64,000 nt of DNA. It comes from Methylobacterium mesophilicum (GTDB lineage Bacteria > Pseudomonadota > Alphaproteobacteria > Rhizobiales > Beijerinckiaceae). How positions within the stretch are numbered: the first letter of the stretch is position 1; the number at the start of each line of letters is the position of its first letter. The position numbers and the translations under genes are program-made. Below, piece by piece: positions 7,576 to 17,716 of the stretch. The stretch lies in the NCBI RefSeq assembly GCF_022179445.1, contig NZ_BPQU01000007.1, positions 1 to 64,000 on the forward strand. Reading direction: 5' to 3'. Under the pieces are notes generated by a model. That model did no database searches. It was not told the origin of the DNA and saw only the letters and a list, made by a program, of their open reading frames with translations.

Positions 7576-8272
7576 AGCGCGCGGGGGCGTGCGCCTCCGG
7601 CGCCGGCCCTAGATGGACCACGATCGGCTTGTGGTCCGAGGGCCCGCGCGGCAGCACCGCGTGCTCGTGGCAGATCAGGCCGCGGGCGAGGCAGCGGTCG
7701 AGCCGCAACGGCAGCACGTCGACCATCGCGTGGGTCGGCCTCCGCGGGCCGACGTCGCGAAAGCCCGGGATCAGCGCCGGCCCGACGATGTTGTAATCGC
7801 CCAGCACCGCGGCCCGCGGCGGCAATTCGCCGACGATCCGGCGCAGCTGGCGGCGGTTGAGCATCTGCCCATGCGACAGGTGGACGTTGGCGACGCCGAA
7901 CTCGCCGAGATCGAGCACTTGGCAGACCCGGTGCACCAGGGCGCCGGCCGGGAGCTCGATCACCCGGGGCGGCGTCGCGAACGGCTTCGGGCTCCACATG
8001 GCGAGCCCATGGATCCGCCCCGGAAGCGGCGCCCAGGCGTAATGGCCGCCGATCCGGTCGCGCAGGAAGCCGATCGCCCGGGTCGCCTCCTGCATCAGCA
8101 GCAGGTCCGGCTGCTCCTGGGCGACCAGGGCGGCCACGTCGTCCACCGCCGCGCCGGTGCGCCGGAGCAGATTCCAGCTCACGATCTTGAACGGCCTGCG
8201 GCTGCGCTCGGCCGGCCGGATCGGGAGGGCCGAGGCGAGGCCGGAGCGGTCCGGATGGGCGAAGCTGTTCAT
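7493..8272 (-). CDS. Endonuclease/exonuclease/phosphatase family protein
   Basis: A metal-dependent phosphodiesterase of the EEP fold (DNase I / exonuclease III / sphingomyelinase superfamily), 259 residues from ATG 8272. Motifs in order: KIVSWNLLR, the metal-ligand glutamate in LLMQEAT, ANVHLSHG, LGDYNIVG (the GDxN motif) and PSDHKPIVV (the SDH motif). No signal peptide is evident. The substrate, nucleic acid or phospholipid, cannot be told from sequence. The 3' end, encoding a basic Arg-rich tail, lies antisense to the end of cls. Confidence 0.85.
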   Translation of the reverse strand: MNSFAHPDRSGLASALPIRPAERSRRPFKIVSWNLLRRTGAAVDDVAALVAQEQPDLLLMQEATRAIGFLRDRIGGHYAWAPLPGRIHGLAMWSPKPFATPPRVIELPAGALVHRVCQVLDLGEFGVANVHLSHGQMLNRRQLRRIVGELPPRAAVLGDYNIVGPALIPGFRDVGPRRPTHAMVDVLPLRLDRCLARGLICHEHAVLPRGPSDHKPIVVHLGPAPEAHAPARFKGMAAAVARLRRADGSAGRGRREPHG

Positions 8273-8708
8273 CGGGCCGGACTCGTACCTCACCGGGGGG
8301 CTCCGTCGCCACCGCCGCGCTTCAACGCGCCGGAGGCTCGGGCGTTCGCTCGGGTCCGAGGCCAATCGGCTTTTGCCTCGGGCAGCTGCGCGGCGTCATG
8401 ACCGTCGCCACGCCCGTCGTCCGGCCGGTCGGCAACGGCGATCGGCCGAATGGCGGCCGACGCTTCGATTGCGCGCCATCGACTCGCGCGATCGTGAGGC
8501 GCGTCTTCCTAGGCGTGCGGTCCGCCGGCGTGCCCGTATGGGTGACGCCGGCACCTTGATTTTCGGGGCGGGCGACTGATGTCGCCTGCAGTGCAGCATC
8601 GTTCCTGCGCGGCCGGTCGTGAGAGCGGCACGCCGATCGCTGCTGTCGGCGACAGCCCGGCGGACCGAGGGGTCCAGTGACGCCGGTCCTGCGCCAAGGG
8701 GGATCTTG
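8273..8708. other. Gene-free region upstream of katG
   Basis: A 436-bp divergent region that should hold the katG promoter and that of the EEP gene. The only structure I see is a hairpin at 8524-8552 with arms GCCGGCGT and ACGCCGGC and an inner CCC/GGG pairing. No convincing OxyR site or -35/-10 pair could be picked by eye. Confidence 0.5.
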
Positions 8709-11030
8709 ATGAACACGACGACGATCGACAAAACCAATACCGAATCGTACCCGATGGCGGGTCAATGCCCGTTCGGCGGCGACCGCGTCGGCGGGGCCTT
8801 CGGCAGCCGTCCCGCCTTGGAGAACTGGTATCCGCACCGGCTCAGGGTCGAGCTCCTGCACCAGAACGGGCTCGCGGCCGATCCGCTGGGGCCGGATTTC
8901 GACTACGCCGACGCCTTCCGGACGATCGACCTGGATGCGCTCAAGAGCGACATCAAGCAGTTCCTGACGTCGTCGGTGGCATGGTGGCCGTCCGATTACG
9001 GCAATTACGGCCCGCAGATGATCCGCATGGCCTGGCACTCGGCCGGAACCTACCGCATCGCGGACGGGCGGGGCGGAGCCGGCACCGGGATGCAGCGGTT
9101 CGCGCCGATCTCGAGTTGGTGGGACAACGGCAACACCGACAAGTCGCGCCGCCTCCTGCAGCCGCTCAAGCACAAGTACGGCAACGCCCTGTCCTGGGCC
9201 GACCTGATGGTGCTCACCGGCAATTGCGCCCTGGAGATCATGGGCCTGCCGACCTACGGGTTCGCCGGCGGACGTCTCGACGCCTGGGAGGCGGACGACG
9301 CCACCTACTGGGGTCCCGAAGTCGTCGAGATGGGCGCGGTGTCGAGCTTCGACGAGATGGTCAACCGCGACCAGCGCTGGCGCGGCAAGAACGGAGACCC
9401 CGACTACGACCTGGAGAACCCGCTGGCCGCCTCTCACCAGGCGCTGATCTACGTCAACCCCGAGGGGCCCTACGCGAACGGGGATCCGCAGGGCTCGGCC
9501 AACGACATCCGGGTGACGTTCACCCGCATGGCCATGAACGACGAGGAGACGGTGGCGCTGATCGCCGGCGGCCACGCCTTCGGCAAGAGCCACGGCATGA
9601 CCCCCGCCAAGGAGATCGGACCGCCGCCGGAGATGGCGCCGATGGAGGCGATGGGGCTCGGCTGGCACAACCCGAAGGGCACGGGTGCCGGCAAGGACAC
9701 GATGACCAACGGCATCGAGGGCAGCTGGACCCCCGATCCCACCAAGTGGGACAACGCCTACCTGGAGAACCTCTTCAAGTTCGAGTGGGAGCAGACCAAG
9801 AGCCCGGCCGGCGCCCTGCAATGGACCCCGAAGGACCCGGATGCGCCCAAAACCCCCGACGCCCACGTCGCGGGTCAGATGCACCCGCTCATGATGATGA
9901 CCTCCGACATCGCCCTCAAGGTCGACCCGGAGTACCGCAAGGTCTGCGAGAAGTTCCTCACCGACTTCGATGCCTTCACGCAGGCCTTCTCGAAGGCTTG
10001 GTACAAGCTCACCCACCGCGACATGGGCCCCAAGCACCGCTACCTCGGTCCGGAGGTGACGATCGAGGACGGCCTGCTGTGGCAGGACCCGATTCCCGAT
10101 GCCGCCTACACCCCGGTGGGGGAGGCCGAGATCGCCGACCTGAAGCAAGCGATCCTGGCCACGGGCGTCTCGGTCTCTGACCTCGCCTTCACCGCCTTCT
10201 CGGCGGCGTCGACCTATCGCGACAGCGACAAGCGCGGCGGCGCCAACGGCGGCCGTCTGGCCCTCGCTCCGCAGAAGGACTGGGCCGTCAACCGCCGGGC
10301 CGCACCCGTGGTCGAGGCGCTGCGCGGCGTCATGGCCACGTTCAACGGCGGGCGCGGCGACGGCAAGCAGGTTTCGCTGGCCGACCTCATCGTGCTCGCC
10401 GGCTGTACCGCCGTCGAGAAGGCTGCCCGGGACGCGGGCGTCGAGACGCGCGTGCCGTTCACGCCCGGCCGGGTCGACACCACGCAGGACCTCACCGACA
10501 TCGAGATGTTCGAGTGGCTGAGGCCCCTCGTCGACGGCTTCCGCAACTACGTCGACGGCGGGTTCAGGGACATGGCACCGCGCCTGTCGCCGGAGGAGAT
10601 GTTCCTCGACAAGGCCAACCTGCTGACTCTGACCGCGCCGGAATGGGTGGTGCTGACGGGCGGCCTACGGGCCCTCAACGCCAACCACGACGGATCGAAC
10701 CAGGGCATCTTCACCGACCGGGTGGGCGTGCTGACGACGGACTTCTTCCGGACCCTGACCGACACGAACCTGGTCTGGGAGAAGGTCGATTCGGACGGGA
10801 CGTCTTTCGTCCTCAAGGACCGCGAGACCGGGCAGGCCCGGTTCGAGGCGACGCGCAACGACCTCGTCTTCGGGGCGAACGCGCAGCTGCGCAACATCGC
10901 CGACGCCTATGCCGGCCGCGACGGCCAGCAGCGGTTCGTGGCGGACTTCGTGCGGGTCTGGGACAAGGTGATGATGCTCGATCGCTACGACGTGAAGGGT
11001 CACCGCCGTTACGGGTCCATGGCGGCCTGA
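8709..11030 (+). CDS. katG: Catalase-peroxidase
   Basis: Heme enzyme that destroys hydrogen peroxide and also has peroxidase activity. ATG 8709 follows an AAGGGGG ribosome site and gives 773 residues, slightly longer than usual. The distal pocket [11 protein letters not shown] gives Arg106, Trp109 and His110. Tyr248 in LIYVNPEGP and Met274 in RMAMNDEE complete, with Trp109, the Met-Tyr-Trp adduct needed for catalase activity. The proximal heme ligand is His289 in [10 protein letters not shown]. Both halves of the duplicated peroxidase fold are present. No oxyR lies beside it; an AraC-family regulator follows about 630 bp downstream. Confidence 0.97.
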   Translation: MNTTTIDKTNTESYPMAGQCPFGGDRVGGAFGSRPALENWYPHRLRVELLHQNGLAADPLGPDFDYADAFRTIDLDALKSDIKQFLTSSVAWWPSDYGNYGPQMIRMAWHSAGTYRIADGRGGAGTGMQRFAPISSWWDNGNTDKSRRLLQPLKHKYGNALSWADLMVLTGNCALEIMGLPTYGFAGGRLDAWEADDATYWGPEVVEMGAVSSFDEMVNRDQRWRGKNGDPDYDLENPLAASHQALIYVNPEGPYANGDPQGSANDIRVTFTRMAMNDEETVALIAGGHAFGKSHGMTPAKEIGPPPEMAPMEAMGLGWHNPKGTGAGKDTMTNGIEGSWTPDPTKWDNAYLENLFKFEWEQTKSPAGALQWTPKDPDAPKTPDAHVAGQMHPLMMMTSDIALKVDPEYRKVCEKFLTDFDAFTQAFSKAWYKLTHRDMGPKHRYLGPEVTIEDGLLWQDPIPDAAYTPVGEAEIADLKQAILATGVSVSDLAFTAFSAASTYRDSDKRGGANGGRLALAPQKDWAVNRRAAPVVEALRGVMATFNGGRGDGKQVSLADLIVLAGCTAVEKAARDAGVETRVPFTPGRVDTTQDLTDIEMFEWLRPLVDGFRNYVDGGFRDMAPRLSPEEMFLDKANLLTLTAPEWVVLTGGLRALNANHDGSNQGIFTDRVGVLTTDFFRTLTDTNLVWEKVDSDGTSFVLKDRETGQARFEATRNDLVFGANAQLRNIADAYAGRDGQQRFVADFVRVWDKVMMLDRYDVKGHRRYGSMAA

Positions 11031-11051
11031 TCGACGCGGCCCAGCATCGCG

Positions 11052-11085
11052 TGCCCCCGTCGCACCATTCGGTGGGACGGGGGCA
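11052..11085 (+). terminator. Stem-loop after katG
   Basis: Ten-base perfect arms TGCCCCCGTC and GACGGGGGCA, extended by GCACC/GGTGG with one mismatch around an ATTC loop, 22 bp after the katG stop. There is no T-run, so it may be a weak or Rho-assisted terminator, or a stabilising 3' hairpin. Confidence 0.6.
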
Positions 11086-11663
11086 ACACCCCACGGGTGA
11101 CGGCGAAGCCGGTGGGACGGCACCGTTGCCTCGTCCGTGCGAACGGACGGGACACGTCTGCATCATCGTTTCAGGCCAGGATCGGGCTAGTCGAAGGGGC
11201 GGATCCCGGGACGGCGCTTCCGTTTCCGGATCGGCAAACGACTGGCCATCGCTTGCCGGCTACGGGTCGCACAGGTTGGAAACTCGATCTCTTCTCAGGA
11301 GGGCGGCTCAGTCTTCTTCAATTGAACAACCGTCCCGTGCTGACACGCACGGTCATCCCGGGCTCGCCTGCGGCGCCCCGGGATGACGGCGCGGGTTGTC
11401 GCGAATCGGGGATGGACTCACGGGAAATGGATCTACCGACCTGTACGACCGGTCGCTGACCGGGGGAGATCCGCAGCGGGCGCACCGGACCCAACCCGAT
11501 CCTGCCGTCGATGCAGACTTGGATGCCGCCGCTAGCGGTCATCCGCCCTGCTTGCGACACTTTCGACCTCCGCGGAGCACACACGCGCATTTAGGTTGCC
11601 CCACCAGGGGCCGAATGCTCAATCTCTCCCGTCGCACGGGTCGGATGGCGATGGATCTGTCCC
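11086..11663. other. Gene-free region between katG and the AraC-family gene
   Basis: About 580 bp without a convincing gene; the open frames here have no start site or family resemblance. It contains a perfect palindrome TTCAATTGAA at 11317-11326, which could be a small operator for the downstream regulator, and the hairpin repeat at 11352-11387. Confidence 0.5.
11352..11387. repeat. REP-like hairpin repeat
   Basis: A perfect 11-bp inverted repeat (GTCATCCCGGG and CCCGGGATGAC) around a 14-base loop. A closely related core occurs twice, in inverted orientation, inside the long palindrome at 17805-17904, which suggests a dispersed genomic repeat family rather than a gene-specific site. Confidence 0.7.
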
Positions 11664-12683
11664 TTGAGTGCAGACGACACGACGGCTGAGCCGGGTCTGC
11701 CGCACTTCCTCCTGACAACCACGGGCTTGCCACCCGGGGAAGCCTTCGAGCGATGGCGGACCCTCCTGGCGCCGATGTACGCGGTCAGTCCTGCCACGCC
11801 ATCCGCTCCGCTGCCGTTCGGCAGCAACATCGCGTACCCGATCGACGACCTCGTGGCGCATCGCACGCGGCTCTCGACCCAGCGGCTCCAGCGGGACCGC
11901 CGACGCGTCGAGGCCGGTCCCGACCACTACATCGTCCAGCTCTACCGGTCCGGCCGCTTCCAGGGCACGGTCGGCGGCAAACCGGTCTCGGCCTCGGCCG
12001 GCACCGTGACCCTGATCGGCCGCCGTCATCTGCTCGACGGCATGCTCGACCGAGCCGACGCGATCGGCATCGCCGTACCCAGCACGCGACTCCACGGTCT
12101 GCCGCTCGAGGCGCACGGCCTGCTCTTCGATGCAGCCCGCAACCGGCTGCTGGCCGCCCGCATCTCGGACATCTACCGGCGGTTGCCGACCACGCGCGCC
12201 AACGAGGCCCCGGCGCTCGCCGACGAGTTCGTGGCCTTCCTGCACCGGCTCCTCGATCCCTCGCCGGCCGCGGACGTGCTGGACGGGCGCGAACTCAACG
12301 GCGCGCTCCTCGCCCTCGCCAGGACGATCGTGCAGGAAAACCTGTCGCGGCCGATGCTATCGCCCGAATTCATCGCCGGGCAGATGCAGGTCTCGCGGTC
12401 CACGCTCTACCGGCTGTTCGAGCCCGAGGGCGGCGTAATGCATTTCGTGCAGGGCGAGCGCTTGGCGGCGGTGCGTGATGCCCTGGCCGACCCGATGGAG
12501 CGGCGCACCATCAGCCGGCTGGCCGAGGTGTTCGCGTTCAACACCATCTCGCAGCTCAGCCGCAGCTTCCGCAACCGCTACGGCGCCCCACCGCAGGCCT
12601 GGCGTGGCGAGCGCCGGGTGGCCCAACGGATCGGCGGTCAGGGGACGGCACAACACGTCTGGAAGTGGCTGCGCGAAACGTGA
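11664..12683 (+). CDS. AraC family transcriptional regulator
   Basis: A 339-residue DNA-binding regulator starting at TTG 11664. Residues about 20-200 resemble the N-terminal sensing domain of the AraC-binding-like type (LPPGEAFERWRTL, then YIVQLYRSGRFQG). The C-terminal AraC/XylS double helix-turn-helix spans about residues 215-325, with ISRLAEVFAFNTISQLSRSFRNRYG as the second helix-turn-helix region and the APPQAWR end motif. The first helix-turn-helix region contains MQVSRSTLYRLF. Its targets are unknown; lying downstream of katG in the same direction, it may respond to a stress signal, but that is guesswork. Confidence 0.9.
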   Translation: MSADDTTAEPGLPHFLLTTTGLPPGEAFERWRTLLAPMYAVSPATPSAPLPFGSNIAYPIDDLVAHRTRLSTQRLQRDRRRVEAGPDHYIVQLYRSGRFQGTVGGKPVSASAGTVTLIGRRHLLDGMLDRADAIGIAVPSTRLHGLPLEAHGLLFDAARNRLLAARISDIYRRLPTTRANEAPALADEFVAFLHRLLDPSPAADVLDGRELNGALLALARTIVQENLSRPMLSPEFIAGQMQVSRSTLYRLFEPEGGVMHFVQGERLAAVRDALADPMERRTISRLAEVFAFNTISQLSRSFRNRYGAPPQAWRGERRVAQRIGGQGTAQHVWKWLRET

Positions 12684-12991
12684 TGCCCGCACGGAGGCGG
12701 GCCGGATGGATCGACGCCGTGAGGCGGCGGCCGCCTCTCGCAGGTGCTGTTCCGGCCCCCCGCCCAGGGGCCGGCGGAGGCCCCGGACGATCTCCGAAGG
12801 CGTTTCTTGCCCAGCGGCGGACGGGCGGACATCCCCCGTCTCGGACATCAACAAGGTCAGAGGCTGATCGCGGTCAGCTCTTGAGACCGTCGCATGCGCC
12901 CCGTGCCTGTGCAGCAATCGGAGCACCGCGCTTGAGGCCGCACGCCCCGGCGGCCTAAGACCCCCGCTCACCGATTGCTCCACGGAGACCG
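12684..12991. other. Gene-free region before the nuclease-ATPase pair
   Basis: 308 bp of GC-rich sequence. I see no gene, no T-run terminator and no recognisable promoter. Confidence 0.4.
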
Positions 12992-14230
12992 ATGTCGGGC
13001 TTCAGCTTCATCCACGCGGCGGACCTGCACCTCGGCAGCCCGCTCTCGGGCCTCGCGACCCGCGACGCGGAACTCGCCCGGCGCCTCGCCACGGCCGGGC
13101 GGCAGGCCTTCGAGGATCTGGTCACCCAGGCGATCGAGCGGCGGGTCGCCTTCGTGGTGGTGGCCGGGGACATCTACGACGGCGATTGGGCCGACAACAC
13201 GATCGGGCTGTTCTTCGCCCGCCAAGTCGCCCGCCTCGACCGGGCCGGCATCCCGACCCTGCTGGTCCGCGGCAACCACGACGCCGAGAGCGTGATCACC
13301 CGCTCGATCACCCTGCCGCCCTCGGTCCACGTGTTCCCGGCGGCCCGGGCGGAGACGCTGCGCCTCGAGGCCGTGCGGGTCGCCGTGCATGGCCGCAGCT
13401 TCCAGGCCCGGGCCGTGGAGGAGAACCTGTCGCTGACCTACCCGGCCGCCCTGCCCGGCTGGTTCAACCTCGGGATCCTCCACACCTCCTGCACCGGCCA
13501 CGCCGCCCACGAGACCTACGCGCCCTGCTCGATCGCCGACCTCACCGCCCGGGGCTACGAGTACTGGGCGCTCGGCCACATCCACGAGTACGCCGAGCTG
13601 TCCCGGGATCCCTGGATCGTGTTCCCCGGCAACATCCAGGGCCGCAGCGTGCGCGAATGCGGCGCGAAGGGTGCGGTCCTGGTCGAGGTCGCGGACGGGC
13701 GGGTCACCGGCCTCAGCCGCCTCCCCCTCGATCGGGCGCGGTTCGAGCAGGTCACCGTCGACCTGGGCGCGGCCGCCGACACGAGCACAGCCCTCGCGAT
13801 CGTGGAATCCGCCCTGCGGCCGCTGGCGGAGGTGGCGGCCCGGCGCCTCGTGCTGGTGCGGGTCCACCTCGCCGGCACGACCCCGGCCCACAACGCGCTG
13901 TCGGCCGACCGCGAGGGCGTCACCGCCGAGATCCAGGCCGCCGCCCACCGGCTGCACGAGGACATCTGGCTGGAGCGCCTGAAGATCGAGACCCGCCGGC
14001 CCCGCGCGACCGTGGACGCCTCCGGGGCGGCGATCGACCCGGCGGCACTTCTGGCCGACCTCGACCGCGACCCGGATTTCCGCATCCGCGCCAAGGCGGC
14101 GCTTGCCGAGATCGGCGCCCGGATGCCCGCCACCGCGGCGGCCGAGGCCGACCTGGAGGCCGAGTTCGACGCGCTCTGCGCCGAGGCCGAGGCGCTGATC
14201 CTGGGCCGCCTCGGCGGCCGGCACTGCTGA
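12992..14230 (+). CDS. DNA repair exonuclease, Mre11/SbcD-type (YhaO-like)
   Basis: A 412-residue metallophosphoesterase expected to be a DNA nuclease. All five metal-binding motifs of the Mre11 family are present: ADLHLG (Asp11, His13), GDIYDGD, RGNHDAE, ILHTSCTGH and LGHIHEY. The C-terminal 150 residues are alanine/arginine/glutamate-rich and probably form the interface with the partner ATPase, whose gene starts 9 bp later. This arrangement matches YhaO-YhaN of Bacillus more than classical SbcD-SbcC, because the partner ATPase is much larger than RecF but has the YhaN-type short ends. ATG 12992 follows GGAGACCG. Confidence 0.88.
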   Translation: MSGFSFIHAADLHLGSPLSGLATRDAELARRLATAGRQAFEDLVTQAIERRVAFVVVAGDIYDGDWADNTIGLFFARQVARLDRAGIPTLLVRGNHDAESVITRSITLPPSVHVFPAARAETLRLEAVRVAVHGRSFQARAVEENLSLTYPAALPGWFNLGILHTSCTGHAAHETYAPCSIADLTARGYEYWALGHIHEYAELSRDPWIVFPGNIQGRSVRECGAKGAVLVEVADGRVTGLSRLPLDRARFEQVTVDLGAAADTSTALAIVESALRPLAEVAARRLVLVRVHLAGTTPAHNALSADREGVTAEIQAAAHRLHEDIWLERLKIETRRPRATVDASGAAIDPAALLADLDRDPDFRIRAKAALAEIGARMPATAAAEADLEAEFDALCAEAEALILGRLGGRHC

Positions 14231-14239
14231 GGGCGCATC

Positions 14240-17200
14240 ATGCGGCTGATCCGCCTCGCCCTGGAGCGCTACGGCGCCTTCACCGACCGGACCGTGACCT
14301 TCCGGCCCGACGCCCGCCTGCACGTGGTGCTGGGCGCCAACGAGGCCGGCAAGAGCACGGCGCTGGCGGCGGTGACCGACCTCCTGTTCGGCTTCGAGAA
14401 GACCACCCGGTACGCCTTCCTGCACGACATGCCCCTGCTGCGGCTCGGCGCCAAGGTCGAGGCAGCGGACGGGCGCTGCCTGGCGTTCCGCCGCCGCAAG
14501 GGCAACACCCGGACCCTGATCGACGCCGACGAGGCGCCCCTGCCCGACGATTCCCTGGCGCCGTTCCTCGGCGGCATCTCCCGCACCGTGTTCTGCCGCG
14601 CGTTCGGGCTGGATGCCGGCAGCCTGCGGGCGGGCGGGCGCGAGATGGTCGATGTCGAGGGCGAGGTCGGCGCCAGCCTGTTCGCGGCCGGTTCCGGCCT
14701 GCGCGGCCTCACCGAGCTCCAATCCGCCCTGGACGCCGAGGCCGAGGGCATCTTCGCGCCCCGGCAGGCCAAGCACCGGACCTTCTACCAGGCCCTGGAG
14801 CGGCACGAGACCGCCCGCAAGGCGATCCGCGAGAAGGGCCTGCGGTCCGGGGACTGGCGCGCGCTCAACGACGAGATCGCCGCCGCCGCAGAGAAGCTCG
14901 ACGCGCTCCGGGCCGGGACGCAGCGCATCGCCACCGAGCGCGCCCGGCTGGAGCGCCTGAAGCGCGCCCGGCCGATCGTCGCCGAGATCGACGTGTTGGA
15001 CCACCGGATCGCCGCCGATTCCGACCTGGCCGAGGCGGATATCGCCTGGATCGAGCGCCTGGGCGCCGCCCTCGAAGGCTGCCGCACGGCCGAGGCCGAG
15101 GCGGCCCGGACCGACGCCGCCCTCACCCGGGCGCGCGGCGAGGCCGATTCCGTGCCCGTGGAGCCCGAGCTGATCCTGCACGCCGAAGACATCCTGGCGG
15201 CGTTCAGCGGCACCAAGGAGTTCGAGAAGGGCGGCACCGACCTGCCCCGGATCGAGGGCGACGCCCACAAGGTCGGGCTCGACCTGGAGCGCCTGCGCGC
15301 CCGGATCGGCGTCCCGGACCTCGCTGCCCTGGAGGCCGGACAGCCCACCGACGCCGCCCGCGCCCGGGTCGAGCGCCTGATCCGCGACGGCCGGACCCTG
15401 GCTGCCGCCGAGGAGCAGATCGCCCGCGACGGCGCCGCCGCCCGGGCCGAGCGCGACCGGCTGGCCGGGGAGGTCGAGGCGGCCGGTGCCACCCACGATC
15501 CGACGCCGCTGCGCGAGGACCTGAAGCCGCTCGCGAAGCTGCACGAGCGCATCGCCGCCCACGAGGCGCTGGACACCGCGATCCGTCGGGAGACGGCGCT
15601 CCTGCGCAACCAGGCCGGCCGGCTGTCGCCGCCGGTGGCCGACACCGCCGCCCTGGTCCGCCTGCCCCTGCCGGCCGCCGACACGGTGGCACGCTATCGC
15701 GCCCTGCTCGACGGCAAAAGGCGCGAGCACGAACGCGCCGCCGACCGCCGGGACGCGGCGCACAGCCAAGCTACCTCCACCCGTGACCGCCTGCGCGAGC
15801 GCGAGGCCGGCCGGCCGATCGCCACCCAAGAGCGGCTCGACGCCGCCCGGACGGCCCGCGATACCGGCTTCGCGCCCCTGCGCGACGCCCTCGCGGCCGG
15901 GCGCAGTGCCGAGCCCGGCGCGATCGCGACCTACGAGCGCGCCCTGTTCGAGGCGGACCGCCTGGCCGACGCGCGCGCCGCCGACGCCGCCCGGGTCGCG
16001 GCCCACGCCGCCGACCTCGACCGCCTCGCCGCCGAGGACGCCGCCTGCGCGGCGGCGGATCGGGTGCTCGCCGCGATCGCCCATGAGATCGCCGAGGGCG
16101 AGGCCGCCTGGCACGAAGCGTGGCGGCCCGCCGGTCTCGTCCCCGGCCCGCCGGCCGAGATGGCGGCCTGGCTCACCGAGACCGAAAACCTGATCGAGGC
16201 CGAGCAGCGCCTGGCCGAGCAGCGGATCGAGCGGGACCGGCTGTCGGCCCGGATCGAGGCCGCCCGGGCGCCGCTCGCCGCCCTGTTTACCCGGGCCGGC
16301 CTCGATCCCGCCCCCGATCTCGATGTCGGGCAGGCGCTGGAGCGGCTGGAGACGCGGGTTGCCACCCTGGCAAGCCGGTGGGAGGCCAACCTCCAGACCG
16401 GCGGCCTGCTCCGCGCGGCCGCGGCGGCCGCCGACAGGCTGGACGTGGCCCTTTCCGAGACCGAGGGCCGCCGGGCCGCCTGGCAGGCCGAATGGGCGGA
16501 GGCTCTGCGCCCCCTCGGCCTCGCTGCGAGCGCCCGTCCCGAGGAGGCCGAGAGCGCCTTGGAGGCGTGGCGCGCGGTGCCCGACCGCCTCACGGCCCGC
16601 GCCGACCTGCAGCGCCGGGCGGCGGGCCTGCGGCGCGACCGGGAGGCGTTCCGGGTCACGGCCGCGTCCCTGGTCGAAGCGTTGGCCCCCGACCTCGCCG
16701 GCACGCCGCCGACAGGGGCCGTCCGCACGCTGCATGACCGCTTGGTCGCTGCGCAGGCCCGGGCGGCCCGCCGCGCCGAACTGGACCGGCGCCTGGCGGA
16801 TGCGGAGGGGGCGGCACGCGCCGCCGCCGGGCTGCACGCCGCCGCCCGGGCCGCGCTGACCCGGCAGATCGCGCAGACCATGCCGGACCTCGCCGAGGCG
16901 CCCATCGCGGGGATCGAGGCGGTGTTCGGGCGGCTGAACACCCGGGAGGCGCTCCGGGCCGAGCGCCTGCGCCTGCGTGGCAGCCTCGCGGGCGCCGCCG
17001 ACGGCCTGCCGGAAGCCGAGATCCGCGCCGGCCTCGACGCCCTGCCCCCGGAAGCGGTCGAGGCGGAACTCGCCCGCCTCGCCATGGAGGCCGAAGAGCA
17101 GGCGGAGCGCGGCCAGGTCGTCTACGCCGACCGCGACCGCGCCGAGCGGCGCCGGGCGGAGCTGGAAGGCGGCAGCGGCGCCGAACTGGCCGCCGCCGAG

Positions 17201-17716
17201 CGCAAGGCCGCCGAGGCGGATCTGCAGGCGGCGTCCCGCTCCTGGGCGGTGCTGCGGCTCGCCGGCCTGATGCTCGGCCAGGCGGTGGCCCGGCACCGGG
17301 CCGGCCAGCAGGATCCGCTCGTCGCCCGGGCCGGAGCCCTGTTCCGCGCCCTCACCGGCGGCGGCTTCGCGGGGCTGGCCCAGACCTACGACGAGGCCGA
17401 CACCCCGAAGCTCGCCGGACAGCGCGCGGGCGGCGGGTTGGTCGGGATCGAGGGCATGAGCGAGGGTACCCGCGACCAGCTCTACCTCGCCCTGCGCCTC
17501 GCCTACCTGGAGGATTACGCCGGGCGCGCCGAGCCGGCCCCCTTCATCGGCGACGATCTGTTCTCGACATTCGACGAGGCCCGGACCGGATACGGCCTCG
17601 ACGCGCTGGCCGAGATCGGCGCCAGCGTCCAGCCGATCCTGTTCACCCACCACCGTCACGTCGCCGAGATCGCCCGGGACCGGCTGGGGGACGCGGTGGA
17701 CGTTTTGGAGCTGTAG
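14240..17716 (+). CDS. Large coiled-coil AAA/ABC ATPase (YhaN-like), partner of the preceding nuclease
   Basis: A 1158-residue Rad50/SbcC-type protein. Walker A is GANEAGKST at residues 32-40; the first 20 residues, RLIRLALERYGAFTD, are typical of the family. The middle, about residues 180-1000, is almost entirely heptad-like Ala/Glu/Arg sequence predicted to be long coiled coils. Near the C-terminus come the signature region MSEGTRDQLYLALRLAYLE, Walker B FIGDDLF and the FTHHRHV switch. Walker B has Asp-Asp, as in YhaN proteins, rather than Asp-Glu. It likely tethers DNA ends for the nuclease encoded 9 bp upstream. Known members act in DNA repair or resistance to damage; the exact role here is unknown. 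Confidence 0.87.
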   Translation: MRLIRLALERYGAFTDRTVTFRPDARLHVVLGANEAGKSTALAAVTDLLFGFEKTTRYAFLHDMPLLRLGAKVEAADGRCLAFRRRKGNTRTLIDADEAPLPDDSLAPFLGGISRTVFCRAFGLDAGSLRAGGREMVDVEGEVGASLFAAGSGLRGLTELQSALDAEAEGIFAPRQAKHRTFYQALERHETARKAIREKGLRSGDWRALNDEIAAAAEKLDALRAGTQRIATERARLERLKRARPIVAEIDVLDHRIAADSDLAEADIAWIERLGAALEGCRTAEAEAARTDAALTRARGEADSVPVEPELILHAEDILAAFSGTKEFEKGGTDLPRIEGDAHKVGLDLERLRARIGVPDLAALEAGQPTDAARARVERLIRDGRTLAAAEEQIARDGAAARAERDRLAGEVEAAGATHDPTPLREDLKPLAKLHERIAAHEALDTAIRRETALLRNQAGRLSPPVADTAALVRLPLPAADTVARYRALLDGKRREHERAADRRDAAHSQATSTRDRLREREAGRPIATQERLDAARTARDTGFAPLRDALAAGRSAEPGAIATYERALFEADRLADARAADAARVAAHAADLDRLAAEDAACAAADRVLAAIAHEIAEGEAAWHEAWRPAGLVPGPPAEMAAWLTETENLIEAEQRLAEQRIERDRLSARIEAARAPLAALFTRAGLDPAPDLDVGQALERLETRVATLASRWEANLQTGGLLRAAAAAADRLDVALSETEGRRAAWQAEWAEALRPLGLAASARPEEAESALEAWRAVPDRLTARADLQRRAAGLRRDREAFRVTAASLVEALAPDLAGTPPTGAVRTLHDRLVAAQARAARRAELDRRLADAEGAARAAAGLHAAARAALTRQIAQTMPDLAEAPIAGIEAVFGRLNTREALRAERLRLRGSLAGAADGLPEAEIRAGLDALPPEAVEAELARLAMEAEEQAERGQVVYADRDRAERRRAELEGGSGAELAAAERKAAEADLQAASRSWAVLRLAGLMLGQAVARHRAGQQDPLVARAGALFRALTGGGFAGLAQTYDEADTPKLAGQRAGGGLVGIEGMSEGTRDQLYLALRLAYLEDYAGRAEPAPFIGDDLFSTFDEARTGYGLDALAEIGASVQPILFTHHRHVAEIARDRLGDAVDVLEL

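Noticed and set aside
8322..10148. A 608-codon bottom-strand frame across katG
   Set aside because: Antisense to the strongly supported katG; no recognisable domain.
11097..11459. A 120-codon ORF after katG
   Set aside because: It covers a hairpin repeat and palindromes, and has no family resemblance.
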